6,134 bases of DNA. It comes from Chitinophagaceae bacterium (GTDB taxonomy: Bacteria; Bacteroidota; Bacteroidia; Chitinophagales; Chitinophagaceae). A program made the position numbers and the translations under genes. Positions 1 through 5,748 of this stretch are shown piece after piece. The notes under the pieces are model-generated. The model saw only the letters and a list, made by a program, of their open reading frames with translations. It was not told where the DNA came from and ran no database searches. The DNA is taken from the NCBI GenBank assembly GCA_947378615.1, contig CANCKV010000219.1:1-6134 (forward strand). Direction: 5' to 3'. The first letter of the stretch is position 1, and the number at the start of each line of letters is the position of its first letter.

Positions 1-226
1 AGCAAATAAACTTCAGAATTAATAAAAATAGTTGACTATTTGAGTGAAAATATGGAAAACAAGATGATTTTCTATAATTGACAAGACTAATTCAGATAAA
101 ATGAAACTTAGAGATGTCATTCTTTGATATAATCACAAATTGTGATGACAATAGACTGATTCATATTTAAATAGGGCTTTTCGGAAAATCTAAGGAAATC
201 TGTTGTGGTTAATTATCAATAATTAT
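1..226. other. AT-rich non-coding stretch at left edge
   Basis: No reading frame of credible length or composition is visible on either strand. The only local structure noted is a 15-bp interrupted palindrome at 132-146 (ATCACAA, one central base, TTGTGAT). No gene or known element can be assigned. It may be the intergenic space between the end of the hem operon and a gene outside the window. Confidence 0.5.
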
Positions 227-294
227 GGCTCAACACTTTGCTTGTGGGAGTAGAGTCATTATACTTTTAACCCTCTCAAACAAAGTGTTGAGCC
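227..294. terminator. Hairpin downstream of hemE, probable (bidirectional) terminator
   Basis: Perfect 14-bp inverted repeat: GGCTCAACACTTTG at 227-240 pairs with CAAAGTGTTGAGCC at 281-294. The 40-nt loop can extend the stem imperfectly through GTGGGAG/CTCTCA-like bases. It lies 62 bp beyond the hemE stop, where the minus-strand hem transcript should end. The plus-strand side is followed by an AATTTTTATTTTAT run, a better U-tract than the minus-strand side (ATAATTATTG). It may therefore also, or mainly, stop a convergent plus-strand transcript. The terminator role is inferred from stem plus T-run and position. Confidence 0.6.
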
Positions 295-356
295 AATTTT
301 TATTTTATATGATGTATCATCTTGATGCTATTAAATTGTATGTCTCAAAATCTATA

Positions 357-1382
357 TCAAAGTCCAAAACTCTTCACCGTATCCACAAATGCCCTTGCAT
401 GATCTACAGGAACATGTGGTAAAATACCATGTCCGAGATTTGCGACATATCTTCCCTTACCAAATGCCTGACACATTTCTGTTACTTCTTTCTTGATGAC
501 AGGTATTGGGGCTAGAAGTTTGGCAGGGTCGAAGTTGCCTTGTAGCGTAATGTCTTTTCCTGCCATTTGTCTTGCAACAGAAGGTTTGATACACCAATCA
601 ATGCCCAATCCTGCCGCACCTGTTGCTGCCATTGCATCTATACTTTGCCATGCACCTTTCGCAAATACTATCGTCAACACTTCATCTTTTAATGCCGCAA
701 CAATTTGACGGATATAATGCAAAGAATAGGTTTCAAAATCGTGTGGACTCAACAGACCTCCCCAACTATCAAATATCTGAACCACATCTGCACCTGCTTT
801 TGCTTGTGCTTTAAGGTAGGCGATAGTGGTGTCGGTAATCATTTGTAATAAGGTATGTGCCAACTCGGGTTGAGTATAGCAGAACTCCTTTACCTTATCA
901 AAAGTCTTAGACCCCTTTCCTTCCACCATATAACAAAGCAATGTCCACGGTGCACCCGCAAATCCTATTAACGGAACACGACCATTCAGTTCTTGTTTAA
1001 TTAGCTTCAATGCCTTGAATACATAACCCAAAGACTCTTCCACATCAGGAACACGAACTCTTTGTAAATCTGCAACTGTTGCAATTGGGTTAGGTAAAAT
1101 CGGCCCCTTACTTTCTATCAATTGCACTTCTAATCCCATTGCCTGAGGGACCACTAATATATCTGAGAATAAGATTGCCGCATCAACTCCTACAATATCA
1201 ACTGGCTGAAGCGTAATCTCAGCTGCCAATTCGGGTGTCTGACATCTTTCAAAGAAGCCGTACTTGTTTTTAATCACCATATACTCAGGTAAATACCTCC
1301 CTGCCTGACGCATCATCCACACAGGTATTCTTTCTGTTTCTTCTCCTCTAAGTGTTCGTAATAGTAAGTCGTTCTTTATCAC
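357..1382 (-). CDS. hemE: Uroporphyrinogen decarboxylase
   Basis: Cytoplasmic enzyme that decarboxylates the four acetate side chains of uroporphyrinogen III to give coproporphyrinogen III. The 341-residue product has normal family length. Visible family landmarks are the N-terminal signature [15 protein letters not shown] (residues 20-34, with substrate-carboxylate-binding Arg25 and Arg29), the catalytic Asp74 in [26 protein letters not shown] (140-155, with Tyr151), DSWGG (205-209) and NLGHGILP (315-322, with His318). The start is GTG at 1382-1380. The N-terminus [13 protein letters not shown] is the expected conserved beginning, and no ATG lies upstream in frame. The last gene of the hemACDE cluster, it begins 60 bp after hemD. 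Its start codon abuts a TGATTTAAAW repeat. It ends with TGA, showing that TGA is an ordinary stop here. Confidence 0.97.
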   Translation of the reverse strand: MIKNDLLLRTLRGEETERIPVWMMRQAGRYLPEYMVIKNKYGFFERCQTPELAAEITLQPVDIVGVDAAILFSDILVVPQAMGLEVQLIESKGPILPNPIATVADLQRVRVPDVEESLGYVFKALKLIKQELNGRVPLIGFAGAPWTLLCYMVEGKGSKTFDKVKEFCYTQPELAHTLLQMITDTTIAYLKAQAKAGADVVQIFDSWGGLLSPHDFETYSLHYIRQIVAALKDEVLTIVFAKGAWQSIDAMAATGAAGLGIDWCIKPSVARQMAGKDITLQGNFDPAKLLAPIPVIKKEVTEMCQAFGKGRYVANLGHGILPHVPVDHARAFVDTVKSFGL

Positions 1383-1406
1383 TGATTTAAATTGATTTAA
1401 AATGAT
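1383..1406. repeat. Half copy of TGATTTAAAW 10-bp repeat at the hemE start
   Basis: Two head-to-tail 10-bp units, TGATTTAAAT (1383-1392) and TGATTTAAAA (1393-1402), are followed by TGAT. The same 10-bp unit builds the arms of the long palindrome at 3160-3237. Here only one arm is present. It occupies the leader immediately upstream of the hemE GTG codon on the minus strand, where ribosome binding would occur. Either a relic of a full palindrome or an independent insertion; the direction of change cannot be told from one genome. Confidence 0.7.
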
Positions 1407-1414
1407 ACCCTTCG

Positions 1415-1426
1415 CCCCAAAAGGGG
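1415..1426. other. Short CCCC-AAAA-GGGG hairpin in hemD-hemE gap
   Basis: CCCCAAAAGGGG folds as a 4-bp G:C stem with an AAAA (or UUUU) loop, in the 60-bp gap between hemD and hemE. There is no convincing U-tract directly after it on the minus strand, so it is unlikely to be a strong terminator. A similar small G/C hairpin is at 5693-5706. Its role is unknown. Confidence 0.35.
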
Positions 1427-1442
1427 TACTTAAGATGTTTAT

Positions 1443-2147
1443 TTATTGAGTTGAATTAAAATATCCAATTGCTTTCCTAACCAAGCTATCCTTTTCAGGA
1501 CTATCTGACTTAACAATTTTATTGGTTGAATAGTTGCCTATTGCTTTTGCCGTAGTATTTCCAATAGCAAAAAGAATCGTAGAGACGTCTATCTTATTTA
1601 CCGAAAAGAAACTCTCCACTGCACTCGGACTAAAAAACAAAACAGCATCATACTTTTTATTGATGCTGTGTGGAGTCGTATTTGTTTCGTAAACCACCAT
1701 TTCTTCCAAGTCTATTTGTTGTTCCTTCAGTAATTGCGGCAATTCATCCCTTCTAATATTCCCACAAAAGAAGACGGCCTCCTTAGCGCCATTTTCAATC
1801 AATCCTTCAGCCAAAGACGATGCATCTTTTCCTGTTCCTTTGATACTATCAACCCCAAAATAATCCTTGATGATTGATTTGGTAGTGCCGCCCATACAGT
1901 AAATATTCCAAATTGGTTTAATGCCATCTAAGCTTTCAATGATCGCCTCGGCAGCATTCATACTTGTAAACACTATTGTGCTTTCTTTTTGGGCGATAGT
2001 TTGAATTTGTTTCTTCTTATCTTGATTTATAGAAACGGAGGTTTCAATAAATGAAATACAGTCGATAACGATTCCCTTTTCGTCTGCTTCCTCTATCAAC
2101 AGATTATCGACGGGGCGTGTACTTAATATCTTGATGGGGTAATTCAA
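1443..2147 (-). CDS. hemD: Uroporphyrinogen-III synthase
   Basis: Cytoplasmic enzyme that closes hydroxymethylbilane with inversion of ring D to form uroporphyrinogen III, using the product of the upstream hemC. The 234-residue length is normal. HemD is poorly conserved, but the landmarks are present: KILSTRP at residues 6-12, VFTSMNAAEAI at 59-69, FFCGNIRRDELP at 126-137, VVYET at 151-155, DAVLFFSPSAVESFF at 167-181 and FAIGNTTA at 193-200. These are laid out as two alternating alpha/beta domains. The start is TTG (2147-2145): a TAA codon lies immediately upstream in frame, and the next in-frame ATG would remove the conserved KILSTRP strand. The gene starts 23 bp after the hemC stop, so co-transcription and coupled translation are likely. 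Confidence 0.93.
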   Translation of the reverse strand: MNYPIKILSTRPVDNLLIEEADEKGIVIDCISFIETSVSINQDKKKQIQTIAQKESTIVFTSMNAAEAIIESLDGIKPIWNIYCMGGTTKSIIKDYFGVDSIKGTGKDASSLAEGLIENGAKEAVFFCGNIRRDELPQLLKEQQIDLEEMVVYETNTTPHSINKKYDAVLFFSPSAVESFFSVNKIDVSTILFAIGNTTAKAIGNYSTNKIVKSDSPEKDSLVRKAIGYFNSTQ

Positions 2148-2170
2148 ATTAATTTATTAAAACTTAAAAT

Positions 2171-3103
2171 CTATAATTTCTGTATGCTGTCTATTATTGC
2201 TTGTCCACCTTGTTCTAAAAGAGACTTCGCTGCAATTGCCCCACCATTCTCGGCATCTTCAAAGGAAATAGTTTGCTCTATTTCTGCTTTTGCCGACCCA
2301 TCAAGTGCTACTACATTACCTCTGAAATAAATGGCATTATCTTTTATTTCTGCTAATGCAGAGATAGGCGTTGAACATCCCCCTAAAAGAACCCGTAGAA
2401 AATCACGCTCTATCTTAGTACAGATTGCAGTAGGTGAATCATTAAAATGTTGGCAGGCATCAAAACTAAAACTATCGCCATCTCTACAGACCACCATTAT
2501 TGCTCCTTGTGCAGGTGCAGGCAACATCCAATCTAAATCAATGCTATTTTCGGGACGTAGGTTAATTCGTTCCAATCCTGCAGCGGCGAATATTGCTCCG
2601 TGCCAATTGCTTTCGCTCACCTTACGGAGTCTTGTATTGACATTTCCTCGTAAATTTTCTATTGTATGGTGTGGATAGCGATGAAGCCATTGCGCCTTGC
2701 GGCGGATGCTGCTTGTTCCAATTGTTAGTGGTAAGTGGTAAGTTGTTAGTGATTCTCCACTAATCACTAACAACTTACCACTAACAACTAGAATGTCCTT
2801 ATAGCTCGCCCGTTTTAGTACCGCACTTTGAATGATTCCATTTGGTAATTGAGTAGGTACGTCTTTCATGGAATGAACTGCAATGTCGATCCTATCATTT
2901 AATAAAGCTAAATCCAAGCTTCTTGTAAATACACCCTGAACACCCATCTCATATAGTGGTGTAACCAAATCTATATCGCCTTCACTCTTGATAAAAACTA
3001 ATTCTGCCGCATATCCATTTTCCTTCAAAAGGTCTTGAACAAGGGTCGCTTGCCAAACAGCTAATTGGCTTTCCCGTGTGCCAATACGTATAACTCTTCC
3101 CAT
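2171..3103 (-). CDS. hemC: Porphobilinogen deaminase (hydroxymethylbilane synthase)
   Basis: Polymerises four porphobilinogens into hydroxymethylbilane, the substrate of HemD. The 310-residue protein begins at ATG 3103-3101 with IRIGTRESQLAVWQA. Conserved features are Arg10, VHSMKDVPTQLP (76-87, with Lys80 and the catalytic Asp81), IGTSSIRRKAQ (128-138, with Arg134 and Arg135), ENLRGNVNTRL (149-159), PAPAQGA (195-201), and LGGCSTPI (240-247), whose Cys243 would carry the dipyrromethane cofactor. Residues 105-126 are encoded by a palindromic repeat (2726-2790) and read as low-complexity sequence (VVSGKLLVISGE, then SLTTYHLPL). They replace the normally variable stretch before GTSSIRR. The frame is intact and all catalytic residues are present, so the gene is very probably functional. 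It follows hemA after 138 bp and precedes hemD by 23 bp. Confidence 0.97.
   Translation of the reverse strand: MGRVIRIGTRESQLAVWQATLVQDLLKENGYAAELVFIKSEGDIDLVTPLYEMGVQGVFTRSLDLALLNDRIDIAVHSMKDVPTQLPNGIIQSAVLKRASYKDILVVSGKLLVISGESLTTYHLPLTIGTSSIRRKAQWLHRYPHHTIENLRGNVNTRLRKVSESNWHGAIFAAAGLERINLRPENSIDLDWMLPAPAQGAIMVVCRDGDSFSFDACQHFNDSPTAICTKIERDFLRVLLGGCSTPISALAEIKDNAIYFRGNVVALDGSAKAEIEQTISFEDAENGGAIAAKSLLEQGGQAIIDSIQKL
2726..2790. repeat. Palindromic repeat embedded in frame within hemC
   Basis: Arms 2734-2754 and 2762-2782 are perfect 21-bp inverted repeats around the 7-nt loop CTCCACT. With two mismatches the pairing extends to 2726 and 2790. The arms are themselves built of short direct repeats (GTTGTTAGTG twice on the minus strand). 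The element is translated within hemC as residues 105-126 without breaking the frame. The sequence style (runs of GTTAGTG / CACTAAC) resembles intergenic palindromes that I recall as common in Bacteroidetes genomes; that comparison is from memory. Translated palindromic elements are known in Rickettsia (RPE), but no sequence relation is claimed. Confidence 0.85.
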
Positions 3104-3159
3104 ATTTGTGATTAAAGTTATTAAAGTGATTTTTAGATGATTAGTGTAAAATTGAATTT

Positions 3160-3237
3160 GTGATTTAAGATGATTTAAAATGATTTAAATGATGAACGAA
3201 TATATCATTCAAATCATTTTAAATCATCTTAAATCAC
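3160..3237. repeat. Long palindrome in the hemA-hemC gap
   Basis: The 34-nt arms at 3160-3193 and 3204-3237 match with a single mismatch (a G:T pair) around a 10-nt loop, GAACGAATAT. Three or four weaker pairs extend it to 3156-3241, so the structure touches the hemA stop codon (TAG, 3244-3242). Each arm is a tandem array of a 10-bp unit, TGATTTAARA. On the minus-strand transcript it would form a very stable AU-rich hairpin between hemA and hemC. It is not followed at once by a U-run, so an mRNA-stabilising or REP-like repeat is more likely than an intrinsic terminator, though partial attenuation is possible. Confidence 0.88.
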
Positions 3238-3241
3238 GAAT

Positions 3242-4465
3242 CTAGTTGAGACTGATAGCCATAAACTCATTTATCGCTTCGATAAAGTTGCAACCGCCTT
3301 TATTTTCTTTGCGCATGTTTTGAGCCATGTTTTTAATCACCTTTTGAATTAAAACGTTACTGTCTGCAGTTGCTGCAACATGGTGACAATTGGTATAGTT
3401 GATGTATAATTCGCTTTCTTGTATGGCCAATAATTTACTTTTAACAGCCCTGATAACAGGCACATTCTTGCGCATCTCCTGCCATTCTTCAAATTCTGCA
3501 ATATGTTCTGCGATAATCGCCTTTGCTTTAGGTACTTCAGCAAGCCTCTTTTGAAGGGTGGCATCATTTATTTTTGATAAATCATCCACGTTTACTAAAG
3601 AAATATGTGATAATGTCTTACAGTCAGGATTGATGTTATTGGGGATAGATAAGTCAATCAACACCTTGTTGTTACTACCAATAAATTCTTCTTTATTTAG
3701 GATTGGTTTCTCGGCATTTGTGGCTACAATAATCACATCGGCAGCTTGAATTTCATGTTCAATTAATTCGTAAGAACCCACTTTCAAATTCAATTCATCT
3801 GCCAATTCTTGAGCTTTCTCTTCTGTGCGATTAATCAAGGTGATGTTGGTATTATTCAAATAATCGACCACATTCTTGCAAGTGTTTCTGCCAATCTTGC
3901 CTGTTCCGAGTAATAATATTTTCTTTTCTGAGATATCCTTAACCGTATCTTTCAAATATTGTATAGCAGCAAAGGCAACAGAAACTGTTCCTCCACTCAA
4001 TTGTGTATTATTTTTAATGTTTTTAGAAGCTTGTATTACTGCATTAACTAAGCGCTCCATAAAACAGCCTATTGCACCATGTTCTTTAGAGAATTTGAAA
4101 GATTGTTTGATTTGACCGATGATTTCATAGTCTCCTAATATTTGAGAATCTAATCCTGAACCAACAGAAAAAAGATGTTCGATAGCTGCATTGCCATTTT
4201 TGATATAAGAAAGTTGATTGAAAGTTTCTTTGCTACCGGTTGTTTTGGAACATAATAAATCGACTAATTCATTTACACTTGTTGCCAAACCATAAATTTC
4301 TGTCCGATTGCAAGTACTAATCACCATCAATTCTGTGATACCAATTTGACGGGCATCATTAATTAATGCACGATATTGTTCAGTGGCAATAGCAAATTGC
4401 CCTCTGATAGAAGCTTCTGTTTTTTTGTAGTTAATACCTGCTGCGAAAAACTGTAATTGGTGCAT
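3242..4465 (-). CDS. hemA: Glutamyl-tRNA reductase
   Basis: NADPH-dependent enzyme that reduces glutamyl-tRNA(Glu) to glutamate-1-semialdehyde, the first committed step of C5-pathway tetrapyrrole synthesis. Counting from the ATG at 4465-4463 the protein has 407 residues, the usual family size. The nucleophilic Cys52 lies in STCNRTEIY. The GLDSQILGDYEIIGQIKQS block is at about 104-122, the NADPH-binding Rossmann motif LLLGTGKIGRN at 184-194, and INRT at 211-214. A helical C-terminal dimerisation region ends in KENKGGCNFIEAINEF. A GTG two codons earlier (4471-4469) is also in frame; I prefer ATG because the next residues are the expected HQLQFFAAGINYK beginning. First gene of the operon, preceded by a candidate promoter at 4504-4530 and followed by a long palindrome. 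Confidence 0.96.
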   Translation of the reverse strand: MHQLQFFAAGINYKKTEASIRGQFAIATEQYRALINDARQIGITELMVISTCNRTEIYGLATSVNELVDLLCSKTTGSKETFNQLSYIKNGNAAIEHLFSVGSGLDSQILGDYEIIGQIKQSFKFSKEHGAIGCFMERLVNAVIQASKNIKNNTQLSGGTVSVAFAAIQYLKDTVKDISEKKILLLGTGKIGRNTCKNVVDYLNNTNITLINRTEEKAQELADELNLKVGSYELIEHEIQAADVIIVATNAEKPILNKEEFIGSNNKVLIDLSIPNNINPDCKTLSHISLVNVDDLSKINDATLQKRLAEVPKAKAIIAEHIAEFEEWQEMRKNVPVIRAVKSKLLAIQESELYINYTNCHHVAATADSNVLIQKVIKNMAQNMRKENKGGCNFIEAINEFMAISLN

Positions 4466-4503
4466 AATCACTTACCCTTTTAATATGGGATGAAATAGTA
4501 ACG

Positions 4504-4530
4504 CAAATGTAACCGTCCAAAATTCCGCAA
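4504..4530 (-). promoter_or_regulatory. Candidate Bacteroidetes-type promoter of hemA
   Basis: On the minus strand TACATTTG (4511-4504) matches the Bacteroidetes -7 consensus TAnnTTTG exactly. A TTG (4530-4528) lies 16 bp upstream of it, slightly closer than the usual 17-23 bp for the -33 box. This would place the transcription start near 4497 and leave a leader of about 30 nt before the hemA ATG. Eight-bp inverted repeats (AGTAACGC 4497-4504 and GCGTTACT 4547-4554) bracket the promoter and could be an operator. The consensus comes from family knowledge; activity is inferred. Confidence 0.5.
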
Positions 4531-4559
4531 GAGTGTAACATTGGTGGCGTTACTGTCAT

Positions 4560-4960
4560 TTTTCTGTCATGTTTGAACATTGTTTCATGAAAATGTAGGA
4601 ATTTGATAATCCTAAGAAGTAATTGTAATCAAATTGCGTTTGAAAATTGGGGTAAGGAGCACATTAACGAATTGAATTTTTGAAGGTTTTACATTGAACC
4701 TCTAAATGTTATTCAGGAACTATACATGCTTTTTTATCCCTTTTATTCTATTAAAAAAATGAATTGACTGAAAAGAATGATTGATTGATATGATAATAAT
4801 TGATTTGGACAATGAGTTCTTTGAAAATAAGGAAGGTAAAATAAATGAATTGAGCAATTTTCATATTTAATACTATAGAAAATAATACGAATTTTATAAA
4901 AAAGCTCAACACATAGTGTGAAATGAAGGTGTTCATGTTTCTTATTTATATAACTTCTAG
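4560..4960. other. AT-rich non-coding stretch upstream of hemA
   Basis: I see no credible gene here. The sequence is AT-rich with small direct repeats (CTGTCAT near 4553-4559 and again near 4564-4577, and GATTGATTGAT near 4779-4789). A 61-codon minus-strand frame at 4751-4936 is rich in Phe, Ile and Leu, as expected of random AT-rich DNA; it lacks a convincing start context or family resemblance. No regulator gene divergent from hemA is present. Confidence 0.5.
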
Positions 4961-4977
4961 GAAAGACGAAAGGCTAC

Positions 4978-5045
4978 CACATAGCCACATAGAAAGGACT
5001 ATCCTTTTTTTATGTTTTTTAGTAAAAAGTAGGTCACATAGGAAT
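4978..5045. repeat. CACATAG-rich module, copy 1, left part
   Basis: Contains CACATAG at 4978-4984 and 4986-4992, a small AAAGGA-CTA-TCCTTT hairpin running into a T-run (4993-5011), then TATGTTTTTTAGTAAAAAGTAGG and TCACATAGGAAT (5034-5045). The same order of motifs recurs at 5410-5480. The module appears interrupted here by the element at 5046-5339 and resumes at 5349 with CCTACTTCGTAG. The CACATAG/CTATGTG style resembles dispersed intergenic repeats I associate with Bacteroidetes, from memory. Confidence 0.65.
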
Positions 5046-5339
5046 TCAATGTCGTTAAGTTAAGCGTACTAACCGAAAATAAGGGTGTCAGCCTGAGCCT
5101 GTCGAAGGTGGGCAAACAGGGAAAGAACCTTTATTTATCCCGGTTTCGACAAGCTGCTGATGACAAGTAGTTAATTGGTTTGAAAATCAATGATGAAAGT
5201 TTAAGTTGCTTACGGCTTCGACGGGCTCAGCCTGACAATCACCCTTATTTTCGGAGAGTATGCGATGTCATCTCAAAAAACTTGAGAACCTCTAATTACT
5301 GCCTCAACCTGACACTTGTTCCTTAACTTAATGACATTG
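5046..5339. mobile_element. MITE-like non-coding element with terminal inverted repeats
   Basis: Terminal inverted repeats are CAATGTCGTTAAGTTAAG (5047-5064) and CTTAACTTAATGACATTG (5322-5339), 18 bp with one mismatch. The 9-bp sequence CATAGGAAT occurs on both sides (5037-5045 and 5340-5348), as expected of a target-site duplication. The interior has no gene but a second large inverted repeat (5064-5107 against 5216-5263, with a perfect 15-bp core CCGAAAATAAGGGTG / CACCCTTATTTTCGG). The right arm carries 58 extra bases (5264-5321) between inner and outer repeats. Removing the element plus one CATAGGAAT restores a sequence parallel to the intact module at 5458-5478. No transposase is encoded, so it would be non-autonomous. 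Confidence 0.6.
5064..5263. repeat. Inner inverted repeat with TTCGAC-GCTCAG-CTGACA motifs
   Basis: The left arm (5064-5107) and right arm (5216-5263) pair along most of their length; the right arm has about 3 extra bases. Within them, and once more at 5141-5165, lies a motif of the form CTTCGACnnGCTCAGCCTGACA: inverted at 5088-5107, direct and degenerate at 5141-5165, direct at 5216-5236. I recall this motif as a widely dispersed intergenic repeat in Bacteroidetes and other bacteria. Nothing in 5108-5215 looks coding. Confidence 0.7.
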
Positions 5340-5409
5340 CATAGGAATCCTACTTCGTAGCATTGAAACAGCTTTTTTGAAAAGAAGTTATATAGTAGAC
5401 AGATAGGTT

Positions 5410-5480
5410 CACATAGAAAGCACATAGATTTTTTTCTATGTTTTATTAAAGAGAAGTTCACATAGAAATTCTACTTCGCT
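5410..5480. repeat. CACATAG-rich module, copy 2 (uninterrupted)
   Basis: CACATAG occurs at 5410-5416, 5421-5427 and 5459-5465. Between them lie a T-run with CTATGTTTT, and AAGAGAAGT, in the same order as copy 1. The stretch 5458-5478 (TCACATAGAAAT then TCTACTTCG) matches the rejoined copy 1 (5034-5045 joined to 5349-5357) at 19 of 21 positions. It therefore serves as the unoccupied paralogue of the site in which the MITE-like element sits. Confidence 0.65.
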
Positions 5481-5514
5481 GAATTAGGGGCTACTTAGTG
5501 AAACGATTTTATAA

Positions 5515-5562
5515 TTGCTCAATTTATTTATTCAGCATTCCTAATAGAAATAATTTGAGCAA
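5515..5562 (+). terminator. Terminator-like hairpin with no gene upstream
   Basis: TTGCTCAATTTATTT (5515-5529) pairs with AAATAATTTGAGCAA (5548-5562), 15 bp with one mismatch and an 18-nt loop. It is followed on the plus strand by CTTTTTAA. This looks like an intrinsic terminator for plus-strand transcription, yet no coding region lies upstream on that strand. It may end a non-coding transcript from the repeat block or be a chance AT-rich palindrome. Confidence 0.4.
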
Positions 5563-5748
5563 CTTTTTAATCCTCAGAACAAATCATTTATCATCATATT
5601 ATCGGGATTTTCGGGAAATATCTTTTCCTTATACAGAATCTACAATGATGAACATTTCACTTGTATTAAGCTATTCCTTAACCTAATGAATGCCCCTAAA
5701 GAGGGGAATTAGTTGCTACCAATTGTAATAACTCATTGATTTCAAATA
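5563..5748. other. Non-coding spacer between hairpin and 21-bp array
   Basis: No credible gene. It contains a small hairpin CCCCT-AAAG-AGGGG-like structure (5693-5706) and, at 5728-5748, a block that may be a decayed first unit of the 21-bp array. A 62-codon plus-strand frame at 5498-5686 crosses the terminator-like hairpin, has no recognisable features, and is not annotated. Confidence 0.45.

Noticed and set aside
132..146. ATCACAA-A-TTGTGAT palindrome as a CRP/FNR-type operator
   Set aside because: The half-sites are in the opposite order to the CRP consensus (TGTGA then TCACA), no promoter or gene lies beside it, and a 7-bp palindrome in AT-rich DNA can arise by chance.
225..422. 65-codon plus-strand frame
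   Set aside because: It starts inside the terminator hairpin and overlaps the hemE 3' end on the other strand; low-complexity translation with no family features.
2331..2678. 115-codon plus-strand frame
   Set aside because: It lies wholly antisense within hemC, whose coding sequence is certain; the frame is a shadow of that gene.
3160..3237. Intrinsic terminator ending hemA transcription
   Set aside because: On the minus strand the stem is AU-rich and is followed by CACAAATTC rather than a U-run; hemC has no separate promoter that I can support, so full termination here is unlikely.
4654..4660. AAGGAG-like Shine-Dalgarno sequence
   Set aside because: No start codon with an open frame follows at a usable distance.
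4751..4936. 61-codon hydrophobic minus-strand frame that could suggest a small membrane protein
   Set aside because: The hydrophobicity follows from AT-rich DNA (Phe, Ile, Leu, Tyr codons); there is no convincing initiation region, partner gene or recognisable motif.
5498..5686. 62-codon plus-strand frame
   Set aside because: It runs through the 5515-5562 hairpin, has no recognisable sequence features and ends in repeat-type spacer; better explained as chance.
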